Source of the DNA: Allohoeflea poritis | GTDB taxonomy: Bacteria; Pseudomonadota; Alphaproteobacteria; Rhizobiales; Rhizobiaceae | NCBI RefSeq assembly: GCF_027889715.1 | Contig: NZ_JAPJZH010000020.1 | Coordinates: forward strand, 24,913-88,912 | Length of the DNA stretch: 64,000 nt | Direction: 5' to 3' | Shown here: positions 35,090 to 45,900 of the stretch, piece by piece | Position numbering within the stretch: position 1 is the stretch's first letter | How the letters are laid out: each line of letters begins with the position of its first letter | Position numbers and translations under genes: made by a program | The notes under the pieces: model-generated | What the model was told of the DNA's origin: nothing | The model's input: only the letters and a program-made list of their open reading frames with translations | Database searches by the model: none

Positions 35090-36559
35090 TTGGGTTCTGC
35101 GCTTTCCCGCATCTCGGACGAGGCAATGATAACCGTCGACAACCTCGTCGACCGGGCGGGCGACATGCTGCGCCCGAATATGCGGTTCGGCGTGACGGGG
35201 CTGTCCCGCGCCGGAAAGACCGTCTTCATTACCGCACTGGTCCATAATCTGATCCATGGCGGGCGCCTGCCCCTGTTCAAGGCACAGCAGAGCGGCCGCA
35301 TCGCGTCCGCCTATCTGGAGCCCCAGCCCGACGACGGCGTACCGCGCTTCCAGTATGAGGACCATGTACGTGCACTCGTCGAAGAACGTCTCTGGCCGCA
35401 GTCGACCCGCGCCATTTCCGAACTGCGCCTGACCATCGAGTATGAATCCGCCAGCGCCTGGAACCGGCTGCTGTCTTCCGGAAAACTGTCCATCGACATT
35501 GTCGATTACCCGGGGGAATGGCTTCTCGATCTGCCGCTCCTGCAGCAGGATTTCGCGGAATTCAGCCGCATGGCGGTTTCCCTGGCACGCTCGCCGGCCC
35601 GCATCGACCTGGCCCGCCAGTGGCTGGAAACTGCCACGAACCTGGATGTTCGCGCACCCGCCGATGAAACGGGCGCGCGCGGCATCGCCGGCCTTTTTGC
35701 CGAATATCTGCGGAACTGCCGCAGTGACGAACGCGCCCTTTCAACCCTGCCGCCCGGCCGTTTCCTCATGCCGGGCGACCTTGAAGGCTCGCCTGCACTG
35801 ACATTCGCTCCCCTGCCCGATCTGCCGGAGGGATCGGCCTCGGCCGGTTCGCTTTGGGCAATGATGGAGCGGCGTTACGAGGCCTATAAGAGCCTGGTCG
35901 TCAAACCCTTCTTTCGCGAGCATTTCGCGCGCCTCGACCGCCAGATAATTCTCATCGACGCGCTGCAGGCGATGAATGCCGGCCCGGAAGCCGTACAGGA
36001 TCTCGAGCGGGCGCTGGTGGACATACTGTCCTGCTTCCGCCCGGGCCGGAGCAATTTTCTGACATCTCTGATTTCGCGGCGCATCGACCGGGTTCTGATC
36101 GGCGCCACCAAGGCGGACCATCTGCACCAGGAAAGCCATGACAGGCTTGAGGAAATCGTCGGCAGGCTGGTTTCCCGCGCGACGCGCAAGGCCGGATACG
36201 CAAAGGCCGATATCGAGGTCATCGCGATGGCGGCCGTACGCGCAACGCGCGAAACCAATGCCAAACAGGGCAAGGACAGGCTGCCGCTCATCGTCGGCAC
36301 GCCCATGAAAGGCGAGAAAATCGACGGCAAGACGTTCAACGGGAATACGGATAAACGCATATTTCCCGGTGATTTGCCGGAAGATGCGGATTCCTTTTTT
36401 GAACATTTGCACGATACCGGCACCCCGATACCGCATCTGAATTTCGTCCGTTTCCGCCCGCCCCGGCTGGAGCGCACGGCAGAGGGCGTCACGCTTTCGC
36501 TGCCGCATATCCGCCTGGATCGGGCCTTCGAGTTTCTTTTCGGGGATTGGCTCGCATGA
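35090..36559 (+). CDS. ycjX: YcjX family P-loop protein (DUF463)
   Basis: A 489-residue predicted nucleotide-binding protein with the P-loop GLSRAGKT (residues 37-44) and the conserved IDIVDYPGEWLLDLPLL region. I keep the TTG start at 35090 because AGGCAGGTG lies at good distance and the family normally has about 30 residues before the P-loop region; the ATG at 35126 is the alternative and has a cramped ribosome site. It overlaps ycjF by the ATGA of stop and start. The pair is linked to stress and envelope responses in other bacteria; the exact role is unknown. Confidence 0.9.
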   Translation: MGSALSRISDEAMITVDNLVDRAGDMLRPNMRFGVTGLSRAGKTVFITALVHNLIHGGRLPLFKAQQSGRIASAYLEPQPDDGVPRFQYEDHVRALVEERLWPQSTRAISELRLTIEYESASAWNRLLSSGKLSIDIVDYPGEWLLDLPLLQQDFAEFSRMAVSLARSPARIDLARQWLETATNLDVRAPADETGARGIAGLFAEYLRNCRSDERALSTLPPGRFLMPGDLEGSPALTFAPLPDLPEGSASAGSLWAMMERRYEAYKSLVVKPFFREHFARLDRQIILIDALQAMNAGPEAVQDLERALVDILSCFRPGRSNFLTSLISRRIDRVLIGATKADHLHQESHDRLEEIVGRLVSRATRKAGYAKADIEVIAMAAVRATRETNAKQGKDRLPLIVGTPMKGEKIDGKTFNGNTDKRIFPGDLPEDADSFFEHLHDTGTPIPHLNFVRFRPPRLERTAEGVTLSLPHIRLDRAFEFLFGDWLA

Positions 36560-37572
36560 CAAAGCAACAACGCAAGCCCGTCGCATTCGACGTCGAAGAA
36601 GGCGACGATGGGCTGCTGCCCTTCGAATTCGCCGATCAGGGCGATGAGAATTTGCCAATTGAGGCTCTGACACCGCCTGTGGCCGAACCGAAACGGAGAG
36701 GGTTTTCCTTCGGAAGGCTGGCGCTTGGAGCGTTCGGGCTGCTGTTCTCGCTGGCCTTCGCGCTCTGGCTGGACGGTCTCATCGCCGGCTTCTTCGCCCG
36801 ATCCGTATGGCTCGGTTGGCTGGCGACGGCACTCACCGCCATAGGCGTCGGATCGCTTCTGGGCCTTGCGGTGCGGGAAATCCGCGCGCTCATGCGCCTT
36901 GACGCCGTCCATGCGATACGCGAGGAGGCGGAAGAAGCCCGCCTGGAGAAGCGTCCGAAAAAGGCACGCGCGGTTCAGGCAAAGCTCATGCGCATTTTTT
37001 CAAACCGGCCGGAGACCGCCCGCGCGCGGCGCGCGCTCAAGGAGCTGGACGGCGAAGTCATCGACGGACCGCACATCATGGAATTGACGGAAACGCAATT
37101 GCTCGGCCCCGTCGACCAGGAAGCGCGTCGCCTCATCGTCAACGCTTCGAAGCGGGTTTCGGTGGTAACGGCGCTCAGTCCGCGGGCGCTGATCGATATC
37201 GGATACGTACTGTTCGAGGCCATGCGCCTCATTCGCGGCCTTGCCACACTGTATGGCGGCAGGCCCGGAACACTCGGGGCCATCCGGCTTGCCCGCGACG
37301 TGGTCGGACACCTTGCCGTCACCGGTTCGCTGGCGCTCGGCGACGGTGTGGTGCAGCAGCTCATGGGACAGGGCCTGGCCAGCAAGGTATCGGCGCGCCT
37401 CGGAGAAGGCGTGGTCAACGGGCTGATGACCGCCCGCATCGGCATCGCGGCGATGGACCTGTGCCGGCCGCTTGCATTCCACAGCCTCAAGCGACCGGGC
37501 ATCGGCGAATTCGTCGGCGACCTGACCCGCCAGGCGGCGGGTGGCAAAAAGCAAGACAAGACCAGGAACTGA
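36556..37572 (+). CDS. ycjF: YcjF family membrane protein (DUF697)
   Basis: A 338-residue protein with a variable, acidic N-terminus, two membrane spans at about residues 56-76 and 83-107, and a C-terminal DUF697 domain (about 190-330) with GYVLFEAMRLIRGLATLYGGRPG and LGEGVVNGLMTARIGIAAMDLCRPL. It forms a conserved pair with ycjX and is translationally coupled to it. The ATG at 36556 was chosen because of the overlap. Function unknown. Confidence 0.9.
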   Translation: MTKQQRKPVAFDVEEGDDGLLPFEFADQGDENLPIEALTPPVAEPKRRGFSFGRLALGAFGLLFSLAFALWLDGLIAGFFARSVWLGWLATALTAIGVGSLLGLAVREIRALMRLDAVHAIREEAEEARLEKRPKKARAVQAKLMRIFSNRPETARARRALKELDGEVIDGPHIMELTETQLLGPVDQEARRLIVNASKRVSVVTALSPRALIDIGYVLFEAMRLIRGLATLYGGRPGTLGAIRLARDVVGHLAVTGSLALGDGVVQQLMGQGLASKVSARLGEGVVNGLMTARIGIAAMDLCRPLAFHSLKRPGIGEFVGDLTRQAAGGKKQDKTRN

Positions 37573-37577
37573 CGGCG

Positions 37578-37886
37578 TCAGGCAGCGCTGTCCGGCTGGC
37601 TCAACCCGACACAGCATTCCTTGGTCAGGAAATCCACCAGTTCCGTCATCATATCGTAGTCGGCGAAGTTGCGGATTTCCCGCCCGAAACGCTCCTGCCG
37701 AACAAAGCCGGCATCGACCAGCGCGGAAAGATGATGGGCAAGCGTCGATGGCGGGATCGAAAGATGTTGCACGATGTCTCCGACATTGAGGCCACCGTCG
37801 CCTGCCTTGACGAGAAGCCGAAAGACGCCGAGACGGGCCTCGTGACCCAGTGCCGAGAGCGATTTTGCTGCGTTGGATTCATCCAT
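37578..37886 (-). CDS. ArsR-family helix-turn-helix regulator
   Basis: A 102-residue winged-helix protein. The recognition region is VGDIVQHLSIPPSTLAHHLSALVDAGFVRQERFGREIRNFADYD, typical of ArsR/SmtB repressors. A Cys-Cys pair near the C-terminus (KECCVG) could bind metal or sense oxidation, but the classic ELCVCD motif is absent. It stands 5 bases from the end of ycjF, convergent, with no obvious target next door. Confidence 0.85.
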   Translation of the reverse strand: MDESNAAKSLSALGHEARLGVFRLLVKAGDGGLNVGDIVQHLSIPPSTLAHHLSALVDAGFVRQERFGREIRNFADYDMMTELVDFLTKECCVGLSQPDSAA

Positions 37887-38048
37887 AAGCGGAACATAAT
37901 CCCTGCCGCCCCCACGTCAACACAGGCGCGCGGGAGCAACGCCCAAGCCTGTTTGAGGCTGCGGTAAAGCCGGCTAAAGGCCTTGAACCGGCCTGATTTC
38001 GTTATTTCACTGCCCTCTGCTACAATCCACGCGACCTTCAACCCGGCA

Positions 38049-38056
38049 TTAACCAT
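38049..38056 (+). promoter_or_regulatory. Possible CtrA half-site upstream of a secreted-protein gene
   Basis: TTAACCAT matches the octamer reported for CtrA binding in rhizobia. It lies 45 bases upstream of the next gene. A single octamer is expected about once by chance in a window this size, so support is weak. Confidence 0.25.
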
Positions 38057-38100
38057 TCCGGTTGAAGGTAGGATGTCCCGAATTTGCCGCAGGCTGGATC

Positions 38101-38643
38101 ATGTTCTTTCGTTTATCCCTGAGCGCACTTGCCCTTGTCATCGCCGGTTTCGCGACCCCTTCATGGGCCGGACAGAAAGACAAGATCTTCTTCGAATCCG
38201 TCGAAGGAAGCTGGCGCGGTCCGGGAGAAATTGTCGCCGGCAAATACAAGGGCACCAAATTCGTCTGCAAATTCAAGGGCGCGCCATCGGCCGAACACGC
38301 GGTCGGTGTGGCTATGGACGGCCATTGCCGCGTCGGCATCTTCTCTCAAAAAATGTCCGCTTTCATCGGCGGCAAACGCGGCAAATATAGCGGCCGTTTC
38401 CAGGACGGCGCCAAGGGCGACGGCCTTGATATCATTTCCGGGCAGATCAACGGCAACAAGATCGTCGTCGGCCTCAACCGGAAAAAGCTCGACGGTGCCA
38501 TGGTCGCGCACCTCGAAGAACCCAATGTCATGAATGTGACGATTTCGGTGAAGGTCCGCGAAAGACTGATCCCGGTCATCGGCATGACGCTGTCACGCGA
38601 ACGCAGGGTCGGCGCCTCCAACGCACAGGATCATCTGCGCTAG
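38101..38643 (+). CDS. Secreted protein of unknown function
   Basis: A 180-residue protein with a signal peptide (cleavage after PSWA, about residue 21) and a beta-rich mature part with repeated Gly and Lys (GSWRGPGEIVAGKYKGTKF, GKRGKYSGRFQDG, ISGQINGNKIVVGL). These patterns suggest an antiparallel barrel-like fold, but I recognise no domain. The ATG at 38101 begins the signal peptide. It is followed by the convergent folK. Confidence 0.72.
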   Translation: MFFRLSLSALALVIAGFATPSWAGQKDKIFFESVEGSWRGPGEIVAGKYKGTKFVCKFKGAPSAEHAVGVAMDGHCRVGIFSQKMSAFIGGKRGKYSGRFQDGAKGDGLDIISGQINGNKIVVGLNRKKLDGAMVAHLEEPNVMNVTISVKVRERLIPVIGMTLSRERRVGASNAQDHLR

Positions 38644-38662
38644 GCTTTGGTGACGATTTAAC

Positions 38663-39175
38663 TTATGCGCCGGTTTCCTTCCACCATTTGCCGTCTTCGC
38701 TGGCAATCTCGATTCCGGCGCTGTCACATCGCGCCGCCCACTGCGAAACCGGCTCACCCCTCAGCTCCATAGAAGCGGCTATGTCCGTGAGCGGCAAAAG
38801 CACGAATGCGCGTTCGTGCATGTGCGGGTGCGGAATGATCAGCCCGTCCTCCCGCACTTCCAGATCATCGAAGGTCAACACGTCGATATCGATAATGCGC
38901 GGACCCCAGCGCTCGCGGCGTTTGCGTTTCAGCCGCTTTTCAATGTCCAGGCAGGCATCCAGCAATGCGCGCGGAGCACAGCTTGTCTCGACAATCGCAC
39001 AGCAGTTGAAAAACCAGTCCTGGTCGGTCTTGCCCCAGGGCGGCGTCCGATAAAGACGCGAAACCGCCGAAACGGAAATCCCGTCGGTCGCATCGAGCAT
39101 GCGCAATGCGGCGGCCATGCTTGCCGGCGGGTCGCCGATGTTGCCGCCAAGACCCAGCGTGGCCGTTTTTCTCAT
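38663..39175 (-). CDS. folK: HPPK FolK
   Basis: A 170-residue 2-amino-4-hydroxy-6-hydroxymethyldihydropteridine pyrophosphokinase. Key blocks are TLGLGGNIGDP, SRLYRTPPWG, and RWGPRIIDIDVLTFDD followed by IPHPHMHERAFVL. It activates the pterin for FolP. The ATG at 39175 gives the normal N-terminus; a longer reading adds 23 residues. It is the last gene of folP-folB-folK, 217 bases after folB. Confidence 0.94.
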   Translation of the reverse strand: MRKTATLGLGGNIGDPPASMAAALRMLDATDGISVSAVSRLYRTPPWGKTDQDWFFNCCAIVETSCAPRALLDACLDIEKRLKRKRRERWGPRIIDIDVLTFDDLEVREDGLIIPHPHMHERAFVLLPLTDIAASMELRGEPVSQWAARCDSAGIEIASEDGKWWKETGA

Positions 39176-39392
39176 CCCTTCGGCTCTACCCACCACAAGC
39201 GCGAGCCAACAACGCCAGAGGCCAAAATCGCCCGGCCCACTCATCTTTAAGTTTCAACATCTACTTTCCTTTCAAGGGTGGGGAAAATCGGCCCATCGGC
39301 GTCGTTGCGCCGCTTGCCCAATGCGCTGCATCGCGCTGCACGACGCGCCTCCCCGATCCGGACCGAATGGACAACCTCCAGAAAGCTCACAT

Positions 39393-39764
39393 CTAGTCGG
39401 GAACATATTCGACACGGACCTCCGCATGATCGAAGATGCCCGGTATGGGTGCGCTTGGCTTGCGAATGGTCACCACAACACGGCGGATCTTCGCGAACCG
39501 GGTGCACAGATCCTTGCCGATGCGGTAGGCCAGCGCCTCGATGAGCTTGAAGCGCTCCTGCGTCACGATTTGATGCAGCGCCGTGTGCACCGCGCCATAG
39601 TCAACGGTGTCCTCGGGCTCGTCGGACGTCAGCGCAGCGCCGGCCAGCACATCCATCTCGACATCGATGTAAAAACTCTGGCCGAGCTCTGCCTCAGCCT
39701 CGAAAACCCCGTGCCTTGCAAAGAAGACACAATTCTTCAGGCCAATCCGGTATGTTTCGCTCAT
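39393..39764 (-). CDS. folB: Dihydroneopterin aldolase FolB
   Basis: A 123-residue aldolase that splits dihydroneopterin into hydroxymethyldihydropterin and glycolaldehyde. The blocks IGLKNCVFFARHGVFEAEAELGQSF, VDYGAVHT and LIEALAYRIG are typical, including the catalytic Lys near the C-terminus (RKPSAPIPG). Its start overlaps the end of folP by 4 bases. Confidence 0.94.
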   Translation of the reverse strand: MSETYRIGLKNCVFFARHGVFEAEAELGQSFYIDVEMDVLAGAALTSDEPEDTVDYGAVHTALHQIVTQERFKLIEALAYRIGKDLCTRFAKIRRVVVTIRKPSAPIPGIFDHAEVRVEYVPD

Positions 39765-40651
39765 CTTGCAGTTCCTTCAAGCCGCCGGGCGACCACGGCA
39801 TCGGCCATGGCAAGGGCATCCCTGTTCGCGGCGACATCATGGACCCGGAAAATGGCCGCACCCTCAAGGCGCAGCATGGCCGTGGTCGATGCCGTCGCGA
39901 TATCGCGCCGATCCATGTCGCGGCCGCTGACTGCGCCGATGAACCGCTTGCGCGACGTTCCCGCCACAAGCGGATAACCCAGCGCGTGCAATTCGGCGAA
40001 GCGGGCCATCAGCTCGATATTCTCATCCGCGTCCTTGGCAAAACCGAACCCGGGATCGAGCACGATCGCATCGTCCGGCACACCCGCGTCACGCGCAAGT
40101 TCCAGCGAACGCCCCAGAAACAGGTACTGATCCTCGACAACATCCTCCGCCTTCTGACGGTCGCGGCCCGTATGCATGATGCAAAGGCCCGCGCCGAGCG
40201 CCGCCGCTGTTCGCGCCATGTCCGGGTCGCGCTGCAATCCCCATACATCGTTGATCACATGCGCGCCGGCCTCCACCGCCCGTCGCGCCGTCTCGGCGCG
40301 GTAGGTGTCGACCGAAATGACGGCATCGGTTCGTTGCGCCAGCGCCGCAATGACCGGCAGTACCCTGGCCTGTTCCGTCTCGGCATCGACGGGATCGGCG
40401 CCCGGCCGCGTCGACTCCCCGCCAATATCAATGATGGATGCGCCTTCAGCGACCATCGCTTCGGCTGCTTTCACGGCCGCCTCCAAATCGTCGAACCGGC
40501 CGCCATCCGAAAAGGAATCGGGCGTCACATTGACGATGCCTTTCAAGTGTCCGCGCGGTCCCAGCACGAGCGAACGGCCATGCGCCAGTCGCCACGCACG
40601 CGTGCTGAACCCGGGATGCGAAATGGACAACTGCGCCGCCACCTTCGTCAT
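39761..40651 (-). CDS. folP: Dihydropteroate synthase FolP
   Basis: A 296-residue enzyme that joins the pterin with p-aminobenzoate and is the target of sulfonamides. The signatures GIVNVTPDSFSDGG, IIDIGGESTRPGADPVD and VAGTSRKRFIG are intact. The ATG at 40651 is preferred; a start 24 codons earlier would overlap the upstream reductase gene by about 60 bases. The order folP-folB-folK on one strand makes a folate operon. Confidence 0.95.
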   Translation of the reverse strand: MTKVAAQLSISHPGFSTRAWRLAHGRSLVLGPRGHLKGIVNVTPDSFSDGGRFDDLEAAVKAAEAMVAEGASIIDIGGESTRPGADPVDAETEQARVLPVIAALAQRTDAVISVDTYRAETARRAVEAGAHVINDVWGLQRDPDMARTAAALGAGLCIMHTGRDRQKAEDVVEDQYLFLGRSLELARDAGVPDDAIVLDPGFGFAKDADENIELMARFAELHALGYPLVAGTSRKRFIGAVSGRDMDRRDIATASTTAMLRLEGAAIFRVHDVAANRDALAMADAVVARRLEGTAR

Positions 40652-40661
40652 CGGACCAAAC

Positions 40662-41732
<1,071 letters not shown>

Positions 41733-42053
41733 TCAGGCCTGGCGTTCGGGAACGTGAACGACCAGCCCGTCGAGCTCGGGCTTGACCTTGATCTGACATG
41801 ATAGTCTGGATGTCGGCCGGACGTCATAGGCAAAATCGAGCATGTCTTCTTCCATGACATCGGGGGATCCGACGACTTCACTCCAGTCGTCATCGACATA
41901 GACATGACAGGTGGCACAGGCGCAAGCGCCGCCGCATTCGGCTTCGATGCCCGGCACTGCATTGCGGATAGCGTTTTCCATGACCGTTGAGCCGTCTTCG
42001 GCATCGACTTCAAAATTCGTGCCGTCATTGGCGACAATTGTCAGTTTGGTCAT
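41733..42053 (-). CDS. Adrenodoxin-type [2Fe-2S] ferredoxin
   Basis: A 106-residue ferredoxin. Cluster ligands are [11 protein letters not shown] (three cysteines in the C-x5-C-x2-C spacing) and a fourth in LSCQIKV. Proteins of this class donate electrons to cytochromes P450, iron-sulfur assembly or other oxygenases. The ATG at 42053 begins the fold ([19 protein letters not shown]); the longer reading adds 20 residues. The reductase next door would reduce it. Confidence 0.93.
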   Translation of the reverse strand: MTKLTIVANDGTNFEVDAEDGSTVMENAIRNAVPGIEAECGGACACATCHVYVDDDWSEVVGSPDVMEEDMLDFAYDVRPTSRLSCQIKVKPELDGLVVHVPERQA

Positions 42054-42193
42054 TCGGCAGGCTCCGCATTCAAGACAACAATGCGGAGTTAAAGACACCT
42101 GCGCGGAAGTCAAGCGTTGTTGCGAGAAATGCGCGCGTTCACACGGGATTGCGGCGTTTCACGCCACAATTGCGACACGGGTTTTGAAACCGG

Positions 42194-42574
42194 CTACCGG
42201 GACAGGCCGAAGATGAAATTCTCGACGTCGACAACAGCATCTGTCAGCGCGTCGTGAAGCACACCGTCGCTTGGGTCCTTCTCCAGGCTCTCGGCGGCAC
42301 GCGAGACGCAGAACGCGCCGACGCTGCTGGCCGAACCGTGCAGCGTGCGCACCACGGCAAGAAGGTCTTTCCTGTCGGTCAGGTGATTCGTTCCGCACAG
42401 CTGATTGACACATTGGCGCGCCTGGCGGGCAAACAGGCTGAGGACCTGAGTCTCGGCCTCCTTGTCTCCGGATGTCTTGCGCGCCAAGTGAACCAGATCG
42501 ATCGGCCTTTCGCTTGACGGGCTGTGTTCGTGCCCGTGATATGGCGGCTCGAAGATTTCCCGATGTGCAACCAT
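42194..42574 (-). CDS. Orphan Hpt-domain phosphotransfer protein
   Basis: A 126-residue protein with an Hpt four-helix core. The phosphate-accepting histidine is His79 in VRTLHGSASSVGAF, and the downstream helix ends in VENFIFGLS. There is no kinase or receiver gene next to it, so its partner is unknown. The first 25 residues are variable and probably flexible. Confidence 0.85.
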   Translation of the reverse strand: MVAHREIFEPPYHGHEHSPSSERPIDLVHLARKTSGDKEAETQVLSLFARQARQCVNQLCGTNHLTDRKDLLAVVRTLHGSASSVGAFCVSRAAESLEKDPSDGVLHDALTDAVVDVENFIFGLSR

Positions 42575-42993
42575 CGCCTATCCCTTTCCCGTTACTGTAA
42601 AAAACAGTGCACATCAGAATCTTCGGCAAGCACTTAACAGGTCCAGAGAATAGGCCAAAAAACTGCATTTATGGTTAACGCAACGTAAACACCGGAATTA
42701 CGGTAAAATTTAACTGTGGGTATCGTCGGGCGCAGTTGTTCTTTGATCGGGCGAACTCATTAAACGTGCTGTAGAATTTGTTTCCAGCCGTTAACTGTGT
42801 CAGAAAAGGAAGCTGGCACGAGGCAAGTCCCCGAACAAGGGGACAGCGTGTGGGGAGTGCCCTGTCAATTGCGGTCGGAAATCCGGGTGCATGCGGCACC
42901 GTTTGCGACGGCGGTCATTCCCTCCGGAACACCGGACCAGAAACCCAGGCAGTGTCCCGGGAAAAAGGTACAGAGTACGAGGCATTGATCAGT
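42575..42993. other. Intergenic region upstream of the giant coiled-coil gene
   Basis: These 419 bases separate divergent genes. The half near the Hpt gene is AT-richer and contains the CtrA-like site at 42671-42690. The half near the coiled-coil gene is open in the same reading frame back to 42778, but its residues look like translated non-coding DNA, so I left it out. No terminator or RNA gene seen. Confidence 0.5.
42671..42690 (-). promoter_or_regulatory. CtrA-like binding site
   Basis: The sequence ATGGTTAACGCAACGTAAAC contains the octamer TTAACCAT on the minus strand and, overlapping it, TTAA-N7-TAAA, one base off the classical TTAA-N7-TTAA. It lies between the Hpt gene and the giant polar-growth gene and could serve either. 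Function is inferred from the motif only. Confidence 0.45.
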
Positions 42994-45900
42994 ATGGCGA
43001 AGAGAAACGCTCAAAGTAAAACGGCCAGTGACGATCCGCTAAAGGCACTTGAAGACGCGTTGCGCCTCGACCTCGAAGGGGGTGAGGAGTCGGATCTGGT
43101 CGACGAGCCGTCACTGGAGGATCTGGAAGCCCAGGTCGCCTCGGCCGCCGCCGAATTGGCGAAGACGGATTCCGAGGCAAATGCCCGTGGATCGAAAGGC
43201 AGCACGCGCGAGACGCCGCGGCGTCAATCCGCCAAATCGGCAACGTCGCGCAACGCCGCTTCGAAGCCGGCACCGGCGCAGCAGGCAGCGCCGCAAGGCC
43301 GCGTCAGCCGCGTTCAGCCCAAGGCTCAATCCAGACCCCAGAAGCGTCAGCAGACCGCGCAGCAGAAAGCTGCGAGCACCCCCTCGCCGCTCTTCGCGCC
43401 GGCCAATGACGACAGCAGGGAATCCCGTGCTGCGATCATGCGTTCGCTGGACGGAAAGGGCGGCCGCACCGCCCGCATCGTGACCTATGTGCTCGCAGGT
43501 CTATGGGTTCTGGGCGGAATCGGCCTGTTCAATCTGGTCTATGGCGACAATTTTGTTTCGACAGCGGATCTGATCGACAGTCCCCAGTTCCTGATGATGA
43601 TCCTGGCAATCATTCTGCCGGTAATGATCATTCTCGCCTTCGGCATGATGATCGCACGCGCGCAGGAAATGCGTGCCGTTGCCAAATCGATGGCTGAACT
43701 CGCCGTACGGCTGTTCGAGCCTGAAACCATGGCGACCGACAACATCATGCGCGTGGGACAGGCCGTCCGCCGCGAAGTGTCCGCCATCAATGAGGGCATC
43801 GAACGCACCATTGCCCGGGCCTCCGAGCTCGAGACACTGGTTCACTCCGAAATCAACGCCCTGGAACACAGCTATTCGGACAATGAGGTCCGGCTGCGCA
43901 GCCTTGTCGAAGGGCTTGCCAATGAACGCGAGGCCATCGTCAGCCACTCCGAGCGCGTGCGCGCCTCCATTGTCAGCGCACATGAACAGCTGCGCGAGGA
44001 ACTGGAAACCGCCGGTGACGAGATATCCAGCCGCCTGACGACCTCCGGAAAGGCCGTCGCTGCGCTGCTTGACACCCGCACCACCAAGCTCTCCGAACAG
44101 GCCGACGAACTCACCCAGTCGGTCTCCGATCTTCTGCAGAAGCGCACCGAGGCGCTGATGCTGTCCTTCGGCAATTCGGGCCGCGCCCTGGCGACGGAAT
44201 TCGACAATCGCCTCGAAGCGCTGCAGGTCAACCTGACCGAGCACGGCCAGTCGCTGCTGTCCGAGTTCGAGACACGCGCCTCGTCGCTCGATAACAATAC
44301 GAAGAAGCTGAACACGATCCTCAACGAGCGCGCCCGCCAGCTCAACGAGACACTGGTTACCCGTACCAAGGAAATCAGCGAGAGCCTAAGCGTTGGCGAA
44401 CAGGCGCTCAGCGGCGGCCTCGACAGCGTGATTGAATCGCTCAATGCCAAGCTCGACGAGAAGGCCGTGAATTTCCGCCAGAGCCTGCAGCATCACGCGG
44501 AAGACGCGATGAGCGATCTGGACGTGCGCTCCGGTTTCTTCCAGGAAAGAATGCAGAGCTCGATCTCACAGCTCAACACCGCATTCGATGAGCGGGTCTC
44601 TGAATTCACCGCAGCGTTCGAACAGCGCAGCGGTTCCTTGAGGGAAAAACTGGGCGAAAGCCTCGAAAGCCTGACCGACACATTGTCATCCAATGCCGAC
44701 CGCATTGCCGGTACGCTATCGGAACGGTCCAATTCCCTTGGCGAGATGCTTGCGGGAAGCAGCGCCGAGATCGAGGGCAAGCTGGAAACCAAGGCCGGCG
44801 CCGTCGAGACGGCCCTGAGAGAGACCTCGCAACGCGTCGACCAGCTCATGGCTGGCGGCACCGAGGCGATCGCGCGTGCGGTTGACGATCGTACCGCCGC
44901 ACTGTCCGCGTCGTTGGAGACAAGTGCCGCAAACATCGCGGGACTGATCAATGACGGCGCGCAGACCATCAACAACTCTGCCATCGACAATGCGCAGAAG
45001 ATGGAAGAGACGCTGACTGCCAGCGCCGAGCGCCTCGAAGGCCTGATCGGCTTCGGAACCGCGGCCATCAACAACGCGACATCCGACAGCGCGGACAAGC
45101 TGGAATCGACACTCGGATCGAGCGCCGAGCGCCTGCAGAACCTGATCCGCGAAGGCACCCAGGCAATCGGAAATATTTCCAGCCAGAGCACGGAGTCCCT
45201 GGCCGGCACGCTTGGCTCGAATGCGGAACGGCTCGAAGCCATCCTTTCCGATGGCGCCGACACGGTCGGACGCGCCGTAACGGAAAACACCCATGCGCTT
45301 GCCGTGACCCTGGGCTCCAATGCTGAACGCATTGACAACCTGCTGCGCCAGGGAACCGGCACGATAGCCAAGTCCATCACAGACAATACGCAGTCGCTCG
45401 AATCCGCGCTGGATTCGGGGGCCGAACGTATTGACGGTCTCGTCAGCAATGGCGCCGGTTCCATCGCCAAGGCGGTAACCGAATCGACACAGCAATTGGC
45501 GGAGACGCTCGACGAGAATTCGGGCAGAATTGATACGCTCATCCGCGAGGGCTCTCAGTCGATCGCCAATTCGGTGACCGGCAATACCGAAATGCTTGCC
45601 AGCACGCTCGGAAGCAACGCAGAGCGCATCGACGTGCTTATGAATGACGGGAACCAGAGAATATCGGCCAAGCTGGACGAGTCCGTGGCGGCAATGGATT
45701 CGACACTGTCGGTCAATGTCGAACGCATCGGAGCGACCATCGACCAGCGCACGGCCAACATGCAGGAGCGTCTCGAGACGATGGACACGGCGCTTGGCGC
45801 CGGCCTGGAAAGCGTCACCGCCACGATCGAAACCCAGGCACTGGGCATGGCAACGACCCTGCGCGAAACGGTTGCCCAGACCGTGGAGCACATGGATTCC

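Noticed and set aside
42778..42993. 72-residue extension of the giant coiled-coil protein
   Set aside because: The residues look like translated non-coding DNA; the conserved charged start begins at 42994.
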